Below, in pieces: positions 1-13,805 of a stretch of DNA of 64,000 bases; position 1 is the first letter of the stretch, and every line of letters starts with the position of its first letter. Source of the stretch: Setoptus koraiensis (lineage: Eukaryota; Arthropoda); assembly GCA_048013815.1 (NCBI GenBank), contig CM106586.1, positions 7,502,001-7,566,000 on the forward strand. The letters run 5' to 3'. The notes below the pieces were generated by a model, which saw only the letters and a list, made by a program, of their open reading frames with translations, was not told where the DNA came from and searched no databases. The position numbers and the translations under genes are program-made.

Positions 1-2070
1 AGTGGGCCCCACCGTTTCCGCCAGACTCGGCCCTTATCGTGCCGGTCAGCACGCGAGTTTGGCCGTCTGGCCGTAACGCTCAAATAGCCGCTACGTGACC
101 ACTGTTGCGCGTGCCTTTTTTAGTTGCGTTCGTCTGAGCGGGCTGGCCGGCCCGATTCACTGGCAATTCGCACGATGTGAATGCCGGTCTGCGCCGGGCG
201 CCCCTTTTGCTGCCCCAATGAGCGCTAGGGGGCCGCAGCTCACGGGCCAGCGCCCCGGCGACAATATTTGCTGATTGCTTTTCCTTGTCCGTGCAATTTT
301 CAGTTTTAGCTAGCTCCGCTTTTAGCTGGCTTCGGCTGGCTCTGGCTTTAACCCCGACGGGTTCCCGTTCAAATTTCCATTTTTTATCCGGCGCGACACG
401 GATGCTGTCTGTTTCGCGGGATTTTTCGGCGCCTCTTCACCGCTTTTCCTCGAAGCTGTTCGATGGCGCAGAAAAAAGCCCCAAAAAACCAGCCAAGAAC
501 CTGTCGGCCTGAAAACTTGCTGCTGCCACCAATTATGGTGCCAATGCGGGAATTTCGGCGGAAAATTCCGCCGAAAATTCCGAGCCTCCCCAATTTATCA
601 AATAAAATCTCTCGATAAATCGTTCGAAAACCCTCAAAAATGTGCTGCAAAGTCGCGCTTCCTACCCGTCCGCCCGCAAAGCCCGTGCAGGCACGGCCAG
701 GGGGACAAGACAGAGCTGCAGCGAGCACGCCGAGCGACCCCGAACGGGTTGCCGTTGTCAGTGTTTTGCTGAGAACGGTTTCTCAGCGATAAATAGAGGC
801 CTCAGGAGGTTTGGCGCGGACACTGAGCGAGCTCAAGAGCTCAAGAATGAAAAATGGGCGCCGATGCTACGACGATAGAAATGGCGAAATGACGACTCGA
901 CACAACGGTGGCGAGACGAGCCGAAAATCGAGCAAAACTGCCGGCCGGGCTCGGCTCCATCGGGCCGCATTGGGGGCGCCCCCCTCTTAATTTCAGCGTC
1001 TGAAAAGTCTTGCCCGCTCGACGCGCCGCAGTATGCAGGGGCCGGCGTGCGTAACTGTGGCTAACGACGCTCGCGAGTTGATGAGCATCTGATTATGACT
1101 GGATCGCTGGCTCGTCGCAACGCCAAATAAGCCTGCGATGCCCCCAAATTTTGAGGCCTGCGACGGCCTCAAAATTGGGGCCGGCTGGCTCGGCCAATTG
1201 GCCCGCAATTGGGGCCGCCTCGGGTAACTCGATCGTAAACTGGCTGTCGTAAATTTGTTGTCTGACTGACTCGGCTCATCGGAACAAAACCGTTAGCTGG
1301 CCGTCATTTTCTAATCATGTTAAGTTTGAGCCGAGGCGCCCCAACCGGGCAACTAGGTTAACTATGGTGGCAGCTGTTGCACCGACTGGCGCGCCTTCAC
1401 ATCAGGTGGTATTATGATAATAGTTTGCGGATCTGGCGGAACAAGCTGCAATAGAAGTGGCTCGTTGCGGCTGCCATTGCACTCTATTGCTCACTGTGCC
1501 CGATTGCAAACGGTACGTCGGGCCGGGCCGGGCCGGCCCGACCCGGCCGGTCGCACACAAACACAAATCGTTAGTGGTGGCAAGCTAGGTGCGCCATTAG
1601 CGGCGGTGCACATAGTCATCATCATCACCATAATGGTTCGTGACCATTTAGCTGATGACTGCGCTCATTAGCCACGGTTGCGCTGGCGCCCGATCCGGCC
1701 GCGGCACCCGTGACACCGGCGACATGAGCCTGTCGGCCGGCCGGCCGGCCGACAAACGGCAACGGCCCGGCCAGCCGACGGTCGGCCAGCCAACGGCAAC
1801 AGCGGCCCAATCGTATGCTAATGCCATGTCGCCGTCGCAATTAGAGCCGCGCCAATCCTCTGCACTCTCACTAATGCGGGCCCCATCTATGCGACCGCCT
1901 CGGGACCTCATTACGCCCACTATCGGGCACGATTAGTAGTCAGGTGTAATTAGGACGGTGGCACCGTGGACAGTGGCGTGGATATCCGCTCACGGGCCAC
2001 CCACATCATCGATTGGGCCAGCCGTCGAGATTGTTGCCGTCCACGTTAAAGGCCAGTGTGCGGCCTGGTT

Positions 2071-2140
2071 ATCCGGCGGAATCCGGCGGAATCCGGCAGG
2101 ATCCGGCAGGATCCGGCGACATCCGGCGACATCCGGCGAC
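2071..2140. repeat. 10-bp tandem repeat, 7 copies
   Basis: Seven consecutive units of the form ATCCGGCRRV lie head to tail without spacers. The units fall into three sub-versions (ending CGGA, CAGG and CGAC) grouped in order 2, 2, 3, which suggests stepwise local duplication. Confidence 0.9.
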
Positions 2141-5100
2141 ATTTGTGTGCGCGGTTCATGCATGAATATCCATAATGAGGATACCCATGCGAGCTGAACA
2201 CTGGCAAACGTAGCGCACTAATTTCAAGTGGCAAATGTCAACATTGAGCTCGACGGTAATCAGTTCAATAATTAATAAGTCCAATAGTAATTAACCCGAG
2301 CCTCTTGCTCATCACGATTCTGACGTTTTAATGCCTTGTAATTAGCTGCTGACAACATAGGAATATACAACATAGGCGCTTGTAGAGGGCGCGCGTGTGA
2401 ATAGGTAAGCCGGCCGATGGTCGGGGCATGATCTCAATTGGAGCCGCGATCCATCCATGGATTATCCATGATGGATGTCCGGACGTGTGCATGGAAATGG
2501 CCGCTGCACCCAAATCCGTCTGCAGACTCTGGATGTGCCAGACTCTGGCAGCTAGAGGCGTCCGTTCATGGATGAACATCCGACAGACCGCGGCATAATT
2601 TATATCGGCTCGCTAATGAGGTCGAGCCCGAGCACGGGGGTCAGTGCGATTTTGCGGGTCGCCCGATTGGCCGGTTGGGTAGGTCGGCAGCAGCCGGGGC
2701 AGCGGCAAGATTGAGTTTGTTACAGTTCAGTGTTGCGTGAATATCCAACACGGTGTGACAGTTGAATTGGCTGTCAGATATCAGCGTGACGGGTGACACA
2801 ATTCAACTGACAGCGCCATTGTCGTGTCGCCAAGCCAAAATGAATGTCATTTGATATTAGAAATGACAAACGGCGCTATGCGCCGTTTGGGGCCCCCACG
2901 ACGACAATGGCCGACACGATGAGCCCAATATAAAGTTGCATTAGGTATTATTGAAATTGTTGTGTGTCATTAATTGCGTGCGGCGGCCGGCGGCCGGCGA
3001 GGCAGCAATTGGCTCGTAGTTAACTCAACCGGAGCGACAAGCGACAATGTCGATGGAGACACCAACTAACTAGCAAACTGACAAACTGTGCCATTCGGCA
3101 TAATTTATTTCGGCATGGGCCCCACTGGCCCCACTGGCGACACTTGCCCGCTCGGGCCGGCACTGCAACCAATCCAGTTGGCAGCCGGTTGGGCCAGTTG
3201 TCAGCAGTTGTTGCAGTTGTTGCAGTTGTGCCACTGGCGTCACTTGCTGCAAACAAATGAGGCCCCCATCGCGCCATATGAATATATAATGCCCCAAAAT
3301 ACCTGTTCTGGCCCATTTTTAGTTTGGGGCCCGCGCTCGCTGGCGCCCAGTGACTCGCATAAGCATGAGCTCGCCGGCAGCTCGCTTGGCCGACCCATTA
3401 CATTAGCGGGTAGCTGCCAGATATGGCGCCATATATGCCGCGTACATGAGCCGCTGCTTATATGTGCTCATAAGAGGCCTGTGACATGTGTATGTGTGCG
3501 CGAGGGCCCCTCCTCGGGCCCATCCATCTGGCCGGGCCCGGTTCGGGCACCGCGCGCCACCCGAACCGGGCCCAGAGAGCGTCGTCTAGTATGCTAATGA
3601 GCCACTGTTGTTTTTATTGTGTGCGCCCTTATTATGCGCCCCTAGTTTGGCGGATCCGCCGCAGCGCCAGCCTCGGCGAGCCTCTCAGCCAGCTCTCTCC
3701 GGCGGGGCCAGCTTGCCAGGCAGCCAGCCGACCGGCCGGCGAGCTGCACAAACAACAACAAGATCGATTGTTTGTGGGGCGCGCGCGCGTTCAGTCGCAC
3801 TGGGGCCCCGTGCTCGTGTGCGTCTGTGCGCAAAGCTGTCGGCTCGCCGGGCCGACAAACTCGCCGAGCTGACAAACTCGCCGAGCTGGGCCGACAAACG
3901 CTGCTTGGCCCCTCCGCGCGAGTTGCCCGCTCGGCGGGCAGACCGGCGGACGGGCGGATTGGGCCAGATATTCATCTAGATATACTTTAATGACAGCTAG
4001 AATCACTCTCCAAGGACGACAAATGACGGCCGCTCTTGGGACTCCCAAGTTGGGAGACAATTCCAAAACCAATCCATTTGCTACTTTGTGCTACATTTGT
4101 CGTGTGTATCTGCGTTCGGTCGCTGCAACTGCGACCGTCGGCGCATAGGCGGCGAATAGGCGGCCGACGGGCAGCGGATAGGCGGCGGACGGGCGGTGAA
4201 TAAGCGCGGATAGGCGGCGGATAAGGAGGGGCCCACGAGAGACGATAACAGATTACAGATTACAAGTGGCATTATCATATTATTACTGCCATTACTCCAG
4301 ATGGCACCGCGCTCGTGGCCGACAATATTATCGCATGACAATACTATCCCGTTCGGGCTGCGCGGGGCCCGTGCCGTTGCCGCCGGCCAGTAAATAATTA
4401 TTTCGCAAAAGTCGCCTTGAAACTATTGCGCCGCCACCAGCGGCCCGCCAGTGATGACGCCCTTGATTCGATTCAATTCTTTGCGGGCCGAGCCATCGCC
4501 CGATCGGCGGGCCCCGGCCCGATGCGTAAGCCGTTGCACACGTATGGGGGCCGCACGCGCGCACCTAGGCATCTGGCTGTGTCTGGCCATATATGCCGGG
4601 CGACTCACGACAGCGCAAGGCCGGGCCGGTCTGTTGTCGGGCGCTCATTTGTCATCGGGGCGCGGGTGCTGGTGTGGCCACTGGACCGGTCGAGCGAGTG
4701 GAGCGGCGGGCTCAGTTGTTGTTGCCGTCGGCCCCGGCGCCACATTGAGCCGCCATTGTTCTAACAACAACAATATGCATGATATTTTCAGCCAGTCAGT
4801 GGGGCCCAGTAGGCGCCGGCGTCGCGCCGGTCGGTCGGCCGACCGACCGGCAAATTAGAACGGCCCATTGAGCATGCAACCAATCGGTGGGTCCGCTAAT
4901 GATCTCGCCGTTTATGTGATCGCCCGCGAGTGACTGCGGCCAGTCAATCAACGCGGGCATCCGTCGCGGGCCCCAAAACAGGCTTAATCTGGCCAATCTA
5001 GCGAGCCGTCTAACCAGACGGGACCAAACGCTGCTGCCGGCGCTGCATATTAGCAAATACACAAACAAACTCGGCCACTGGCTTAAATATTTATAACTCT

Positions 5101-6867
5101 TATGTGGCGCACCCGTCCGCAACCGGGCCTCACAACGGCATCCAAATAGGAATAATGATGCAATTTAATTCCGGCCGGTCCCAGTCAGGTCGGCCGATAG
5201 GCGGCCCCCCTGCGAGGTGCCACCTATCGCTCGAGCACTGTTTGCTCGACTATCATACATGGCAACATCATACATATAGCAATATCAGGCGGAGGTGCCG
5301 ATTCATGTCGCTAGTCGATATTGCCGGGCCGGTATTGTTGGGCCGGTATTGCTGGGCGGCCCAGCCTGGGCCGACGGGCGGGCCAGCTTGTCGTCGGCCC
5401 AATGAGCTGGCTAGCCCGACCGACCAACTGGCCAGTGGGCCGCCTATTTAATTATCACCGTGAGCTCGTGTTATCGCGGTGGGCCGCTCAATTTATTCAA
5501 TTATTTATCATACGTATTTATCATTGTACGTATGTTTGTCGCCACATTGAGGCGCACATTGTAGGAATGCCAAGAATGCGACTGCCACTGGTGCCCGTTG
5601 CGCCCCTAGCGTTCAACATTCAAACATCACCCGTAGAGTCAATGGCATTGGGGCCGCCGTTGGGCCGTTTGTCGGTGATGGGCGCGTTGCGAGCATAATT
5701 AAATTGAATATTTTGTAAATACTGGTGGCCGTCAGCGGTCACCTGTGCCTCGGTGTCCGTTGTTTGGTTGAGTGTCGCCACTGTTGAATTAGATCTGTCA
5801 TAGTTCGAAAGCGCCCCCTTTGTGTCGAGCAGCAGCGAACGGTTTGCAAGAGCATTGTGCAAATATTGTCAGAATAGGGGGGCCCGTTCATTACGCAACG
5901 CGGTGCAATTGTTACTTGGTGCAGTTGCACCGACAACAACTGAAGCGCCGAGTAACAATTGCAGCGGATATAATTCGACTGCAACTCGTTCTGTGCTGGT
6001 CGCTTGAAGCAGCCGAGCTGGCCGGTCGCCGGGCCGGGCCGAGGCCGGCCGGATGCGACCGATGATTGCGCATTGAGTCGCTGATGAGCTCGCAGCGGCT
6101 CATCAGCAACCCAACGCGCGTCGCCTGCCCCCGAGCTGAGAGCCCGGTTGGGGCCCCAAATTCACAACTTGTGAATCACGAGTGAGGCACTCACTTGTTA
6201 TCGGCGGCGTTTGCACAGTTTAACAGTGAACAAATGGCATGGGGGCGACGCACGCACTGCAAGCAGCCAAGCGGATGGGGTCCGTGCTAGCCGTCGGGGC
6301 CCCATTTCGGACCCCAGTGATTGGCAGCACGGGCCGGCGCTGGTTCCTACGCGGACAGGGGGTAACACTGTGCTTGCCGACAAGCGATGGCTGCTGCCGA
6401 TTGGTGACGAAAGGGCGAGCGCCCCCGCTCAGCCCGAATGCAAATGCGGCCAGCAGCCATGGCGTGCCGATAAAATTGCGCGCCGGGCCCCGACGGCGCT
6501 GCTGCCGCCGCCAGTTAGACGGCGAGCAGCGAAAGAGGGAGCCACTTGATTGCCGTCGCCGTTTTGAGGGTGCCCGACACACACGCAGTGCATTACGAAA
6601 GGACCCGCGTTGTAGTTTAACAAGCGGGATGAGCGAGAGCCCGTGCAGCCGCGTATTAAATGTGTCATGTATGTTGCACGTATGTGTATGCGGCTAGATG
6701 TCGCTGCTGGCCCCCAACTGGCGGCCATGGGGCCCGCCGTAATGATCATGTTGTGCGGCTTAAGTGGCACGTTATGCGCGCGGATAACGGTACACAGACA
6801 CACACAATATATAATAGCTATTACGACTGTCAAAAGTCGACTCGCTGCGGCCACTTCGCTCGTCGCT

Positions 6868-7023
6868 GGCTTGTGACTGGTCAGTGCGACGGTACCGCTC
6901 GGACGCGGCGGCGCCGCCGCGTCCGAGCGGCCAGATCTGAGATGGCCGCACATGAGCCGGTGCATCAAATCTGGCCCGTCGCGCCGGTCCGAGCGGTACC
7001 GCCGCACTGACCAGTCACAAGCC
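6868..7023. repeat. Nested inverted repeat with a perfect 34-bp palindrome
   Basis: The segment 6896-6929 is a perfect palindrome centred on GGCGCC. It overlaps the inner end of a second, wider inverted repeat: about 6868-6904 pairs with about 6987-7023, almost perfectly, with one mismatch that I can see. Both structures use the element ACCGCTCGGA. Two mutually exclusive hairpins, one small and one large, could form from the same left arm. Confidence 0.85.
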
Positions 7024-9442
7024 GAGCGGCCGGACAGGAGGCGCTCAGGGGCCGGCAGACAGCTGTCCATAGAGACGCAACCATTGTGCCGCTGTCATGT
7101 CTTTATGGCCAGCCGGCCCGCTAACTCGCTCCAAATGAGCTTTGCGACATCGCCGACGGGTCGCGTCGCGTTTGCGCTTGGCTAGCTCGCTGGCAGGCCG
7201 ATATATACATTTTTATATGTATCCGTGGCGCAACTGTGTTTTTGTTTTTTGTCCGCTCTCGGCCAACCCGCTGCCGACAGCGAGCGTCGGGCCGCGCGTC
7301 TGGGGCCCGTTCCGAGTCGCGCCAGAAGTGAGCTGGATAGAAGCGGACAGAGGACAGATGGTTTAAACTGGGCGCTCGCTCCCTCGCTTGGCCGCCAGCG
7401 GCGGCCCCGGGGCCCGCGGCCTGTCCGGTCAACTGAGCCGCCGTTAACGAGTCGCTGGCGACGGGTCGCCAGCGACCGACCCAATTTGAGACCCGACCGA
7501 GCTGAGGGCCCGACATTGGGCTCAATTGGGCCGAATTGGGCCAAATTGGGCCCCTCAATTCGAGCGCGCGCAATTTAATTTGCGCACACGGTGTCGCGGG
7601 CCGTGCGGCCAAAACATTGGCCGCGGTCACGACCGGCGCTGTCTCATGGAGCCCGCCGGCGTTTGCTACAGTGTGTTCAAGACACTGATGAGCGCCCCAT
7701 CACGCGCAGCCCGATGGCGCCCGTGAAGCGAGCATATTCTATATATAGCGCGTGTTTGGCATGTATCACTGGCGAGCATCTGGCCAGTCGGACGGATAAG
7801 CGCACACTATGAGAACACGAGGTATAATGGTGGCCATTTTGTCTTAATAAGGCGCAAGCTGCGCTGATGTATGGCCCGTCGGGCGGGCGGCCGGGCCGGG
7901 CCGGGGGGGGCGCATACATCATGGCATCGCGGCGCATGCATCGAGGCATCACGGCGCCGGGTATTAGCGGCCGGCGCTAATTGGGTAACAAGTGCGCGAC
8001 TGATTGAGAGATTATCCAGATGATGTTCGGGGGCGCAGTTGTCGCAATAATGCAGTTATGTCTTGTTTGACACAATGGCGCGCTTAGTGTCAGTCAGCGA
8101 GCCAAACCGGGGGCGCCAGCGGGGCCCAGCGGCCAGTTCAGCCAGTTCGCGCGGCGTTATGGGTGACAGGCGACAAGCGAGCGAAATGGTCGATCAGATC
8201 ATTGCGTAATACGTTCGTGTATGCAATCTGGGCCCCCTTTTGTGCGTCGCATGTAACTATTGTGAGGCTGGTGTACATGTTGGCGCGCACGACAGTGCCG
8301 GCCCCAATCCTCGTTTAATCCTCCTCATTGTTGGCTGTCTCGCCGCCGCCGCCGTTATCCGTTATTCCTTATCCGAGGCACGAGTGGCGCCCGCTGTCCG
8401 CTGCCCACTGGCACCGAGGCACGGTCGCTCTGGTGACCAGTGACTGGTGCAGAGTTGAACATTTGCAGCCCTCGGGTGACACTGTGCGGCCCGCCATTCG
8501 CACAGCGCAATCCAGTGCGGGCCGGCGCGGACCCCAGCCGAGTAATCTCTCAATCTTGGTTTGGCTGGCGCAGCTAGTCGATTTAGCGTCATAGTGGCAC
8601 ATTGACGGATTCCACTGTCGCTCTTACTCTGTTAGCTGGCTGGTAACTGCAGCAGTTGCGTAACTGCCCTGGCCCCCGATAAATACGCATACGCGCAAAC
8701 TGCTCACAAACTGCACGCCAAAAGACGCACACCAAAACAGACCGTTATTGTCGCCTAATGCAGTGGGCCCCGGCGTGCAAACGGAGCCCGCGTCGCAATG
8801 CCAATTAGACACACTAATGGGGCCTCGATTGTTTGTTAATGCGTTCATTTGTATTCCGAGCGGCCCCAGTGACGGGCGCGCCGGCAACAGAAACAAAAAC
8901 GGCCAGACCACAACACAAGCAACCATGCCAGCATCCACAAATATCCGGATAAATCTAGACCCGTCCAGACCCGTCCAGATATCCGGATAAATCCCACATC
9001 CACACGCTGTCTGTCTATGCGAGCTGGCCAACGGCCAGCCGCTCACCTTTTTCCCTCTCGCCATCTCACCCTTTCGGCCCGATCGCCAGCCATCGCTGAC
9101 AGACTCTCTCCGCTGGCCAGTGTATATTTTTTGTCACAATGGCGCGGCTAAATAACAATATTACACACATATACATGCCTGTCCCGGTTCTGGGCACAAC
9201 CCTGTGTGGGCACAACCGTCGGGGGCGCAACCGTCGCGGGCGCAATTGTCGCGAACCGTTGCAGTTTTCTTGTTTGCCGTGGCGCGCTTTATCCGATTAA
9301 AATGACCTTTTGTTTGCCTACGCGAGGCCGCGCTGCCACTGGCAAGCCCGACGCAATTATCACTGGCTGGCGCGCTGACACAAACTCAAATCCAGGTTTA
9401 GCAACACAAACAACGAGCCAGTTACAACGGTCAGTGTTTGTC

Positions 9443-9529
9443 TAGCCGCACGGCTGGGGCCAGTGTCTGGATAGCCGCACGGATGGGGCCAGTGTCTGGA
9501 TAGCCGCACGGATGGGGCCAGTGTCTGGA
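9443..9529. repeat. 29-bp tandem repeat, 3 copies
   Basis: Three head-to-tail copies of a 29-bp unit starting TAGCCGCACGG. Copies two and three are identical and copy one differs by one base, so the array is young. Confidence 0.9.
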
Positions 9530-10556
9530 TAGCGGGCGATAACCCGAGCGAGCGCGGCACCAAATGAACAACAAATGCGCCTTTAATCAAAGACTCCTTG
9601 CCCACTATTGACAGTGGCCGACGAGCGTCGGGGCCCCGCTTCGGTCGAGTCTATCTGTGCAGCCCATAAACTGCTGCCCATAAACAGTGGGCAACACACT
9701 CACTATGTACTGGCTATGTCGTCCACTGGATATTGTCCACTGGATATTGGATATTTAGTCGGCTGGATATAGACTCTGGCAGTGCAGTGAAAATCGATGC
9801 TTGTGCGCCATTATTGTTTGTTTGCCGGGCCCCAGTGTGAGGCTTGCACCGTGCAGCACGGCCGTTGCGACGGGCTTGTCACGGCCACTGTCACTGGCAG
9901 CCTCACCTGTGTGCCAACGATAACGGCCTAATCCGGTGCCACCGATATCGTATATGCGATTGCATGTTGCCATTACCACTATCGAAGCTGGCAACTTCAG
10001 TCAGCCACTGGGGCCCCGAGCCTCAGCACGAGCGAACGCTAACGAATGGACGGGCCAGCGCTCGTCATGGGCATGCCAGCTCAGCTGACTGGGCTGGCCT
10101 CATTTGAATGTGGCGCTCGGCGCGGGCCCCATCGCGAGCAGTGGCCCGGACGGGCTCTGCTCTCGTGCACAAACGGCCGACCGCTTCATCTGGGCCCCGG
10201 CACCTGGCCAGCGCTGACAGGGGCCGATGCGCGGCTGGCCCGTGCATCATTGAGCCGCATTGGTGGGGCCCGCAGAACGAGCCGCCAGAGGGCCAGACAA
10301 CGAACCTCCATGGGGCCAGAGAACGAGCCAGCAGAGAACGGGCCAGCAGAGGGCCAAACGAGGAAGCGCCAGAGAAGGGCCAGACACAATTGAGGGGCCC
10401 ATTGCTCACTGTCAGCGCGCCCCTGCGCGCTTGCCAGATAATCTTGCCTGTAAAATATTTATTCCGTCGCCAGGCATTGTCCGCACCGTGTCGCCACTAT
10501 GGCGGCGAACAGTGCGCCCCCCCCCCAGTTACCGCGACTACAATGCGACAAGCGCA

Positions 10557-10588
10557 GTGTGTGTGCGTGTGTGTGTGTGTGTGTGTGC
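10557..10588. repeat. TG microsatellite
   Basis: A nearly pure TG run with one CG interruption. It is complementary to the CA run at 10678-10726 on the same strand, about 90 bp away. Confidence 0.95.
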
Positions 10589-10677
10589 GATACCGGTGCA
10601 CGAACAAGTGGCACCGAACAACTGTTTGCCACGTTGCGCCAGGCGCGTTCGTCCTTGGCGCCCGCTTCGAATTCGAT

Positions 10678-10726
10678 CACACACACACACACGCACACAC
10701 GCGCACACACACACGCACACACACAC
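10678..10726. repeat. CA microsatellite
   Basis: A CA run with a few CG interruptions, opposed to the TG run at 10557-10588, so the two can pair as the arms of a hairpin about 170 bp long. Confidence 0.95.
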
Positions 10727-12268
10727 GATGAGGCGCTTCGAAGTGAGTGCGTGCGTCAACTGTTGGCCGACTGCGAAATCCGTTGGACACAATTGTCTAG
10801 CGGAATAATGGCGCGGCACACGCACACGCACAACAACGCGCGATGTTGTTTAATACTCAATCTTGCCCGCAATCAATTGCGACAGCAGCTCCGCCACGCG
10901 CACTCACACCGAAAAGAGATTAGCTCGACGGGCCGGCGCACGCACCGCGTGCGGGCACCTAGCGGGCGCCCGGCGACCGACCGACCGGACCGAGCAGCGA
11001 GTGCCGCCAACGCCACCCACTCACAGGCTGCAACTGGCGGCCTGCCACTCGGGCATCATTGTTTGTTAGGTGCCCACAACTTGCTAGGTGCCCACAGTTG
11101 CGCACTGTCTGTGCGGCTGCCGACGGGCCGGCCGCCACTGACCGATGGGCGTCGCCGGCCTGTCGGGCCGGCCGACTGGCTGGCCCGCTTTGGGCTCGCC
11201 GACGATTGGTGGCGCGCGCGCCGAGCCGATCGCTCAATTGTGTGTCGCAATATTGTGGGCATCATTGTTTGTGTCGGCCACTGGCTGCCCAGAGCTGCAC
11301 CGGACGGGGCGTGGCGCCGGGCACGTGTTGTGCGGAGCGCAGAGCGGGCCGGCACAAGCACGGGCCGCGCCGGGATGCCAGCGATTCGGTGGCGTGTGAG
11401 AGTCGCAAACAGTTAAGCACACATAAACGCACACAAACATGTATAAATATATATTTATATGTCTGTATATGTATACGAAATCGCTGGCAAGTGCCCGCTG
11501 GCGACACACACACACATACGCACGCACAATTGGCGCGTCGGACGGTGTCGCTATGCGCGCCGCCAATTGGCGACCGTCGGGCGCGCGAATTGTCGGCTGG
11601 GCGGTTCTGCTGGCCCGTGCGTTCTTCTCGGCGCGATTGCCACTCCGGCGAGCGGCGACGCCGGCGAGCAGCGGCGAATATCGGCAAATCGAGCAGCGAA
11701 CGGCCGAGGGGCCCCATTCCGCTGCTGGCGTGCGGCTGTGTCGCCAGCGGGCCGAGTGTGCACTCTAGCGAATCGCATCGATCTCGGCGAGGCTCGGCGA
11801 GTCGCCAGCAATTTTTGTTGCGTCGCATGGAAACACGCACACACACGCGCACGCGTCGCCCATCAACAAAGGGGCGCACGCGAACGCGTGCAATCCGAGC
11901 CAGCCAGCCAGATTTGCGATTTGGGCCCGCGAGCCCGCGAACTGCGAGTCGCGGGCCGCGAGTCGCATCGGGCCCACGAGGCTGTGCCGTTACGCAACCG
12001 TGGGGCCCCACGACGAGCAGCCAGCCTCGAGCAGCCAGCCAGCGAGCGCGCCGAGCAGCGAGAGGGGGAGAGAGCAAGCGGCCTGCAGGGGGCGCGCACA
12101 GGCAAGAGGCTATCGCTGGCTCTGTCGAACATTATATTTTCATCGTCGGCTCGCCATTTCGTCATTGGCTCGCGTCATTGTCGTGCAAACGCAAGGAATT
12201 TGGCCCCAGCGAGCGCATTCGGCACAAACACACTTACGCGCAACGTACAGCGACCAACATTTGAACAT

Positions 12269-12370
12269 AGCGACATCGCGACACAGCGACATCGCGACAC
12301 AGCGACATCGCGACACAGCGACATCGCGACACAGCGACATAGCGACATAGCGACATAACGGCATAGCGAC
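12269..12370. repeat. 16-bp tandem repeat built from 8-bp half units
   Basis: Four perfect copies of AGCGACATCGCGACAC are followed by degenerate copies of the half unit AGCGACAT. The array is open in several frames, which explains the repetitive Arg/His/Ser/Asp frames on this stretch; I do not read it as coding. Confidence 0.9.
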
Positions 12371-12390
12371 GCACACACACACTCACAAAC

Positions 12391-12440
12391 AAAACATAAA
12401 ATAAAATAAAACAAAATAAGATAAAATAAAATAAAATAAA
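12391..12440. repeat. AAAATA simple repeat
   Basis: A run of AAAATA/AAAAC pentamers and hexamers lies directly after the 16-bp array. It marks the beginning of the AT-richer part of the left flank. Confidence 0.9.
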
Positions 12441-13066
12441 GTCGGCTCGCCAGCGCCGCCCCCGTCTACGTGCGTACGTGCCAGCAGCCGCAGCTCTTGG
12501 CAATGTTGCAGGCCGAGCCGCGGGCCCCAGCGACACCAGCAACAACAGCGACACCAGCAACAACAGCGACAATAGCAGCATATTAGAAAGTGTATTAGCG
12601 ACTAAATTTTCTCAACAATTTGCCCATTGGCCCGGCCAGCACAACCAGTCTGTCCGGCCGGCCGTCTGTCTCGGCGTGTGGCGCGTCGCACGGGCCCCAC
12701 ATCGGTGCTTGCCACTGGCAAACACGTATGAATAACAATAATATATACTTGTGTGTAACGGCAACAATAGCATGAACAGCGTATGAATATTTGTCATTGT
12801 GTGCTCAACATTGTGTCGGCCCCAAAACATTGTGTTCGTTGCGCAACGGGCCCCAAAACAACAGCAGCAGCTCACAGCAAATCACAGTTTCGCAATTTGA
12901 ACAACGTAAAACAAACGTCGCACCAGTCAATTATATTATATCATTATTATTGCACACGCCAGCCAAATGATGGTCGCCGCCAGCGCCCAACAGTAGAGTT
13001 AATTTGCACAACACAACAATAGCACCAGTGGGTGTCGCTCAGGGCCCAGATTCCTATCTCTCTGGC

Positions 13067-13093
13067 TGTGTGTGTGTGTGTGTGTGTGTGTGT
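13067..13093. repeat. TG microsatellite
   Basis: An uninterrupted TG dinucleotide run about 27 bp long. Confidence 0.95.
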
Positions 13094-13780
13094 CTTGGGT
13101 GGCGGATAATAACGTCGAGCGTAGTTGATAATATCAAGACGGCCAGCCCGACAAGAGGGCGCCCAGCGGGCCAGCTAGCACTAGAGGCCGGCCATCAGGC
13201 GGCCCAGATAGGATCTGGCCGCGAACGGCGCAACGAGCCACGCCACAAACTGCCAGCAGCGGGGCCCCACAAGCCCCACTAGCCCCTGAAGAGCCCTAAG
13301 AGCTTTAACAAGCACGAAACGGCCAGAAATAGAAGAAAGAGCCCCCCGACGAGGCCCCCGAAAAACCCGAAATAGCCCGAGACAAGCGGCCAACAAGCCA
13401 ATTTAGCACACGGGCCGATATAATATTTGCGGGCAAACGGCAAGACACAACGACACAGCGCCAAAATGAACGTGCAAGTTGCACGCTGATTGAGCGTGTG
13501 TGTGTGCGTGTGTCAGTGTGTGTGTCAGTTATCGAGAAAATATCCAGCGATTGTGGCTTCGAGCGCGGGCCCCAACCCCGTCGAGCTCGGCCCGCCAATT
13601 GTTTACAATTGGCCATCGACAAATATTTGCCCATTGTTCATCGCAATCAATTCACGTTCACCAGTGTAAAAAACACAACAGCACAACTGCGAAACTGAAT
13701 GCTAGCAAGTGACCATTGACGGCGCCCCAAGCTCGCCCCAGTATCAGCACTATATCCACTATTATCCATATACTGTATCG

Positions 13781-13805
13781 CACACACACACACACACACA
13801 CACAC
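13781..13805. repeat. CA microsatellite
   Basis: A CA dinucleotide run about 25 bp long, roughly 360 bp upstream of the start codon at 14168 and so probably in the promoter or 5' UTR region of that gene. Confidence 0.95.

Noticed and set aside
350-380. GTTCAAATTTC, resembling a tRNA B box
   Set aside because: There is no matching A box or cloverleaf around it.
10499-11416. 305-codon frame with Cys-Val and Thr-His runs
   Set aside because: The runs are translations of the TG and CA microsatellites; nothing around them resembles protein.
11059-12264. 401-codon plus-strand frame, with a 271-codon frame on the other strand
   Set aside because: It is Arg/Ala/Gly-rich, passes through CA repeats and the 16-bp array, and is matched by equally long minus-strand frames. 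This is the signature of stop-poor GC-rich DNA, not of a gene.
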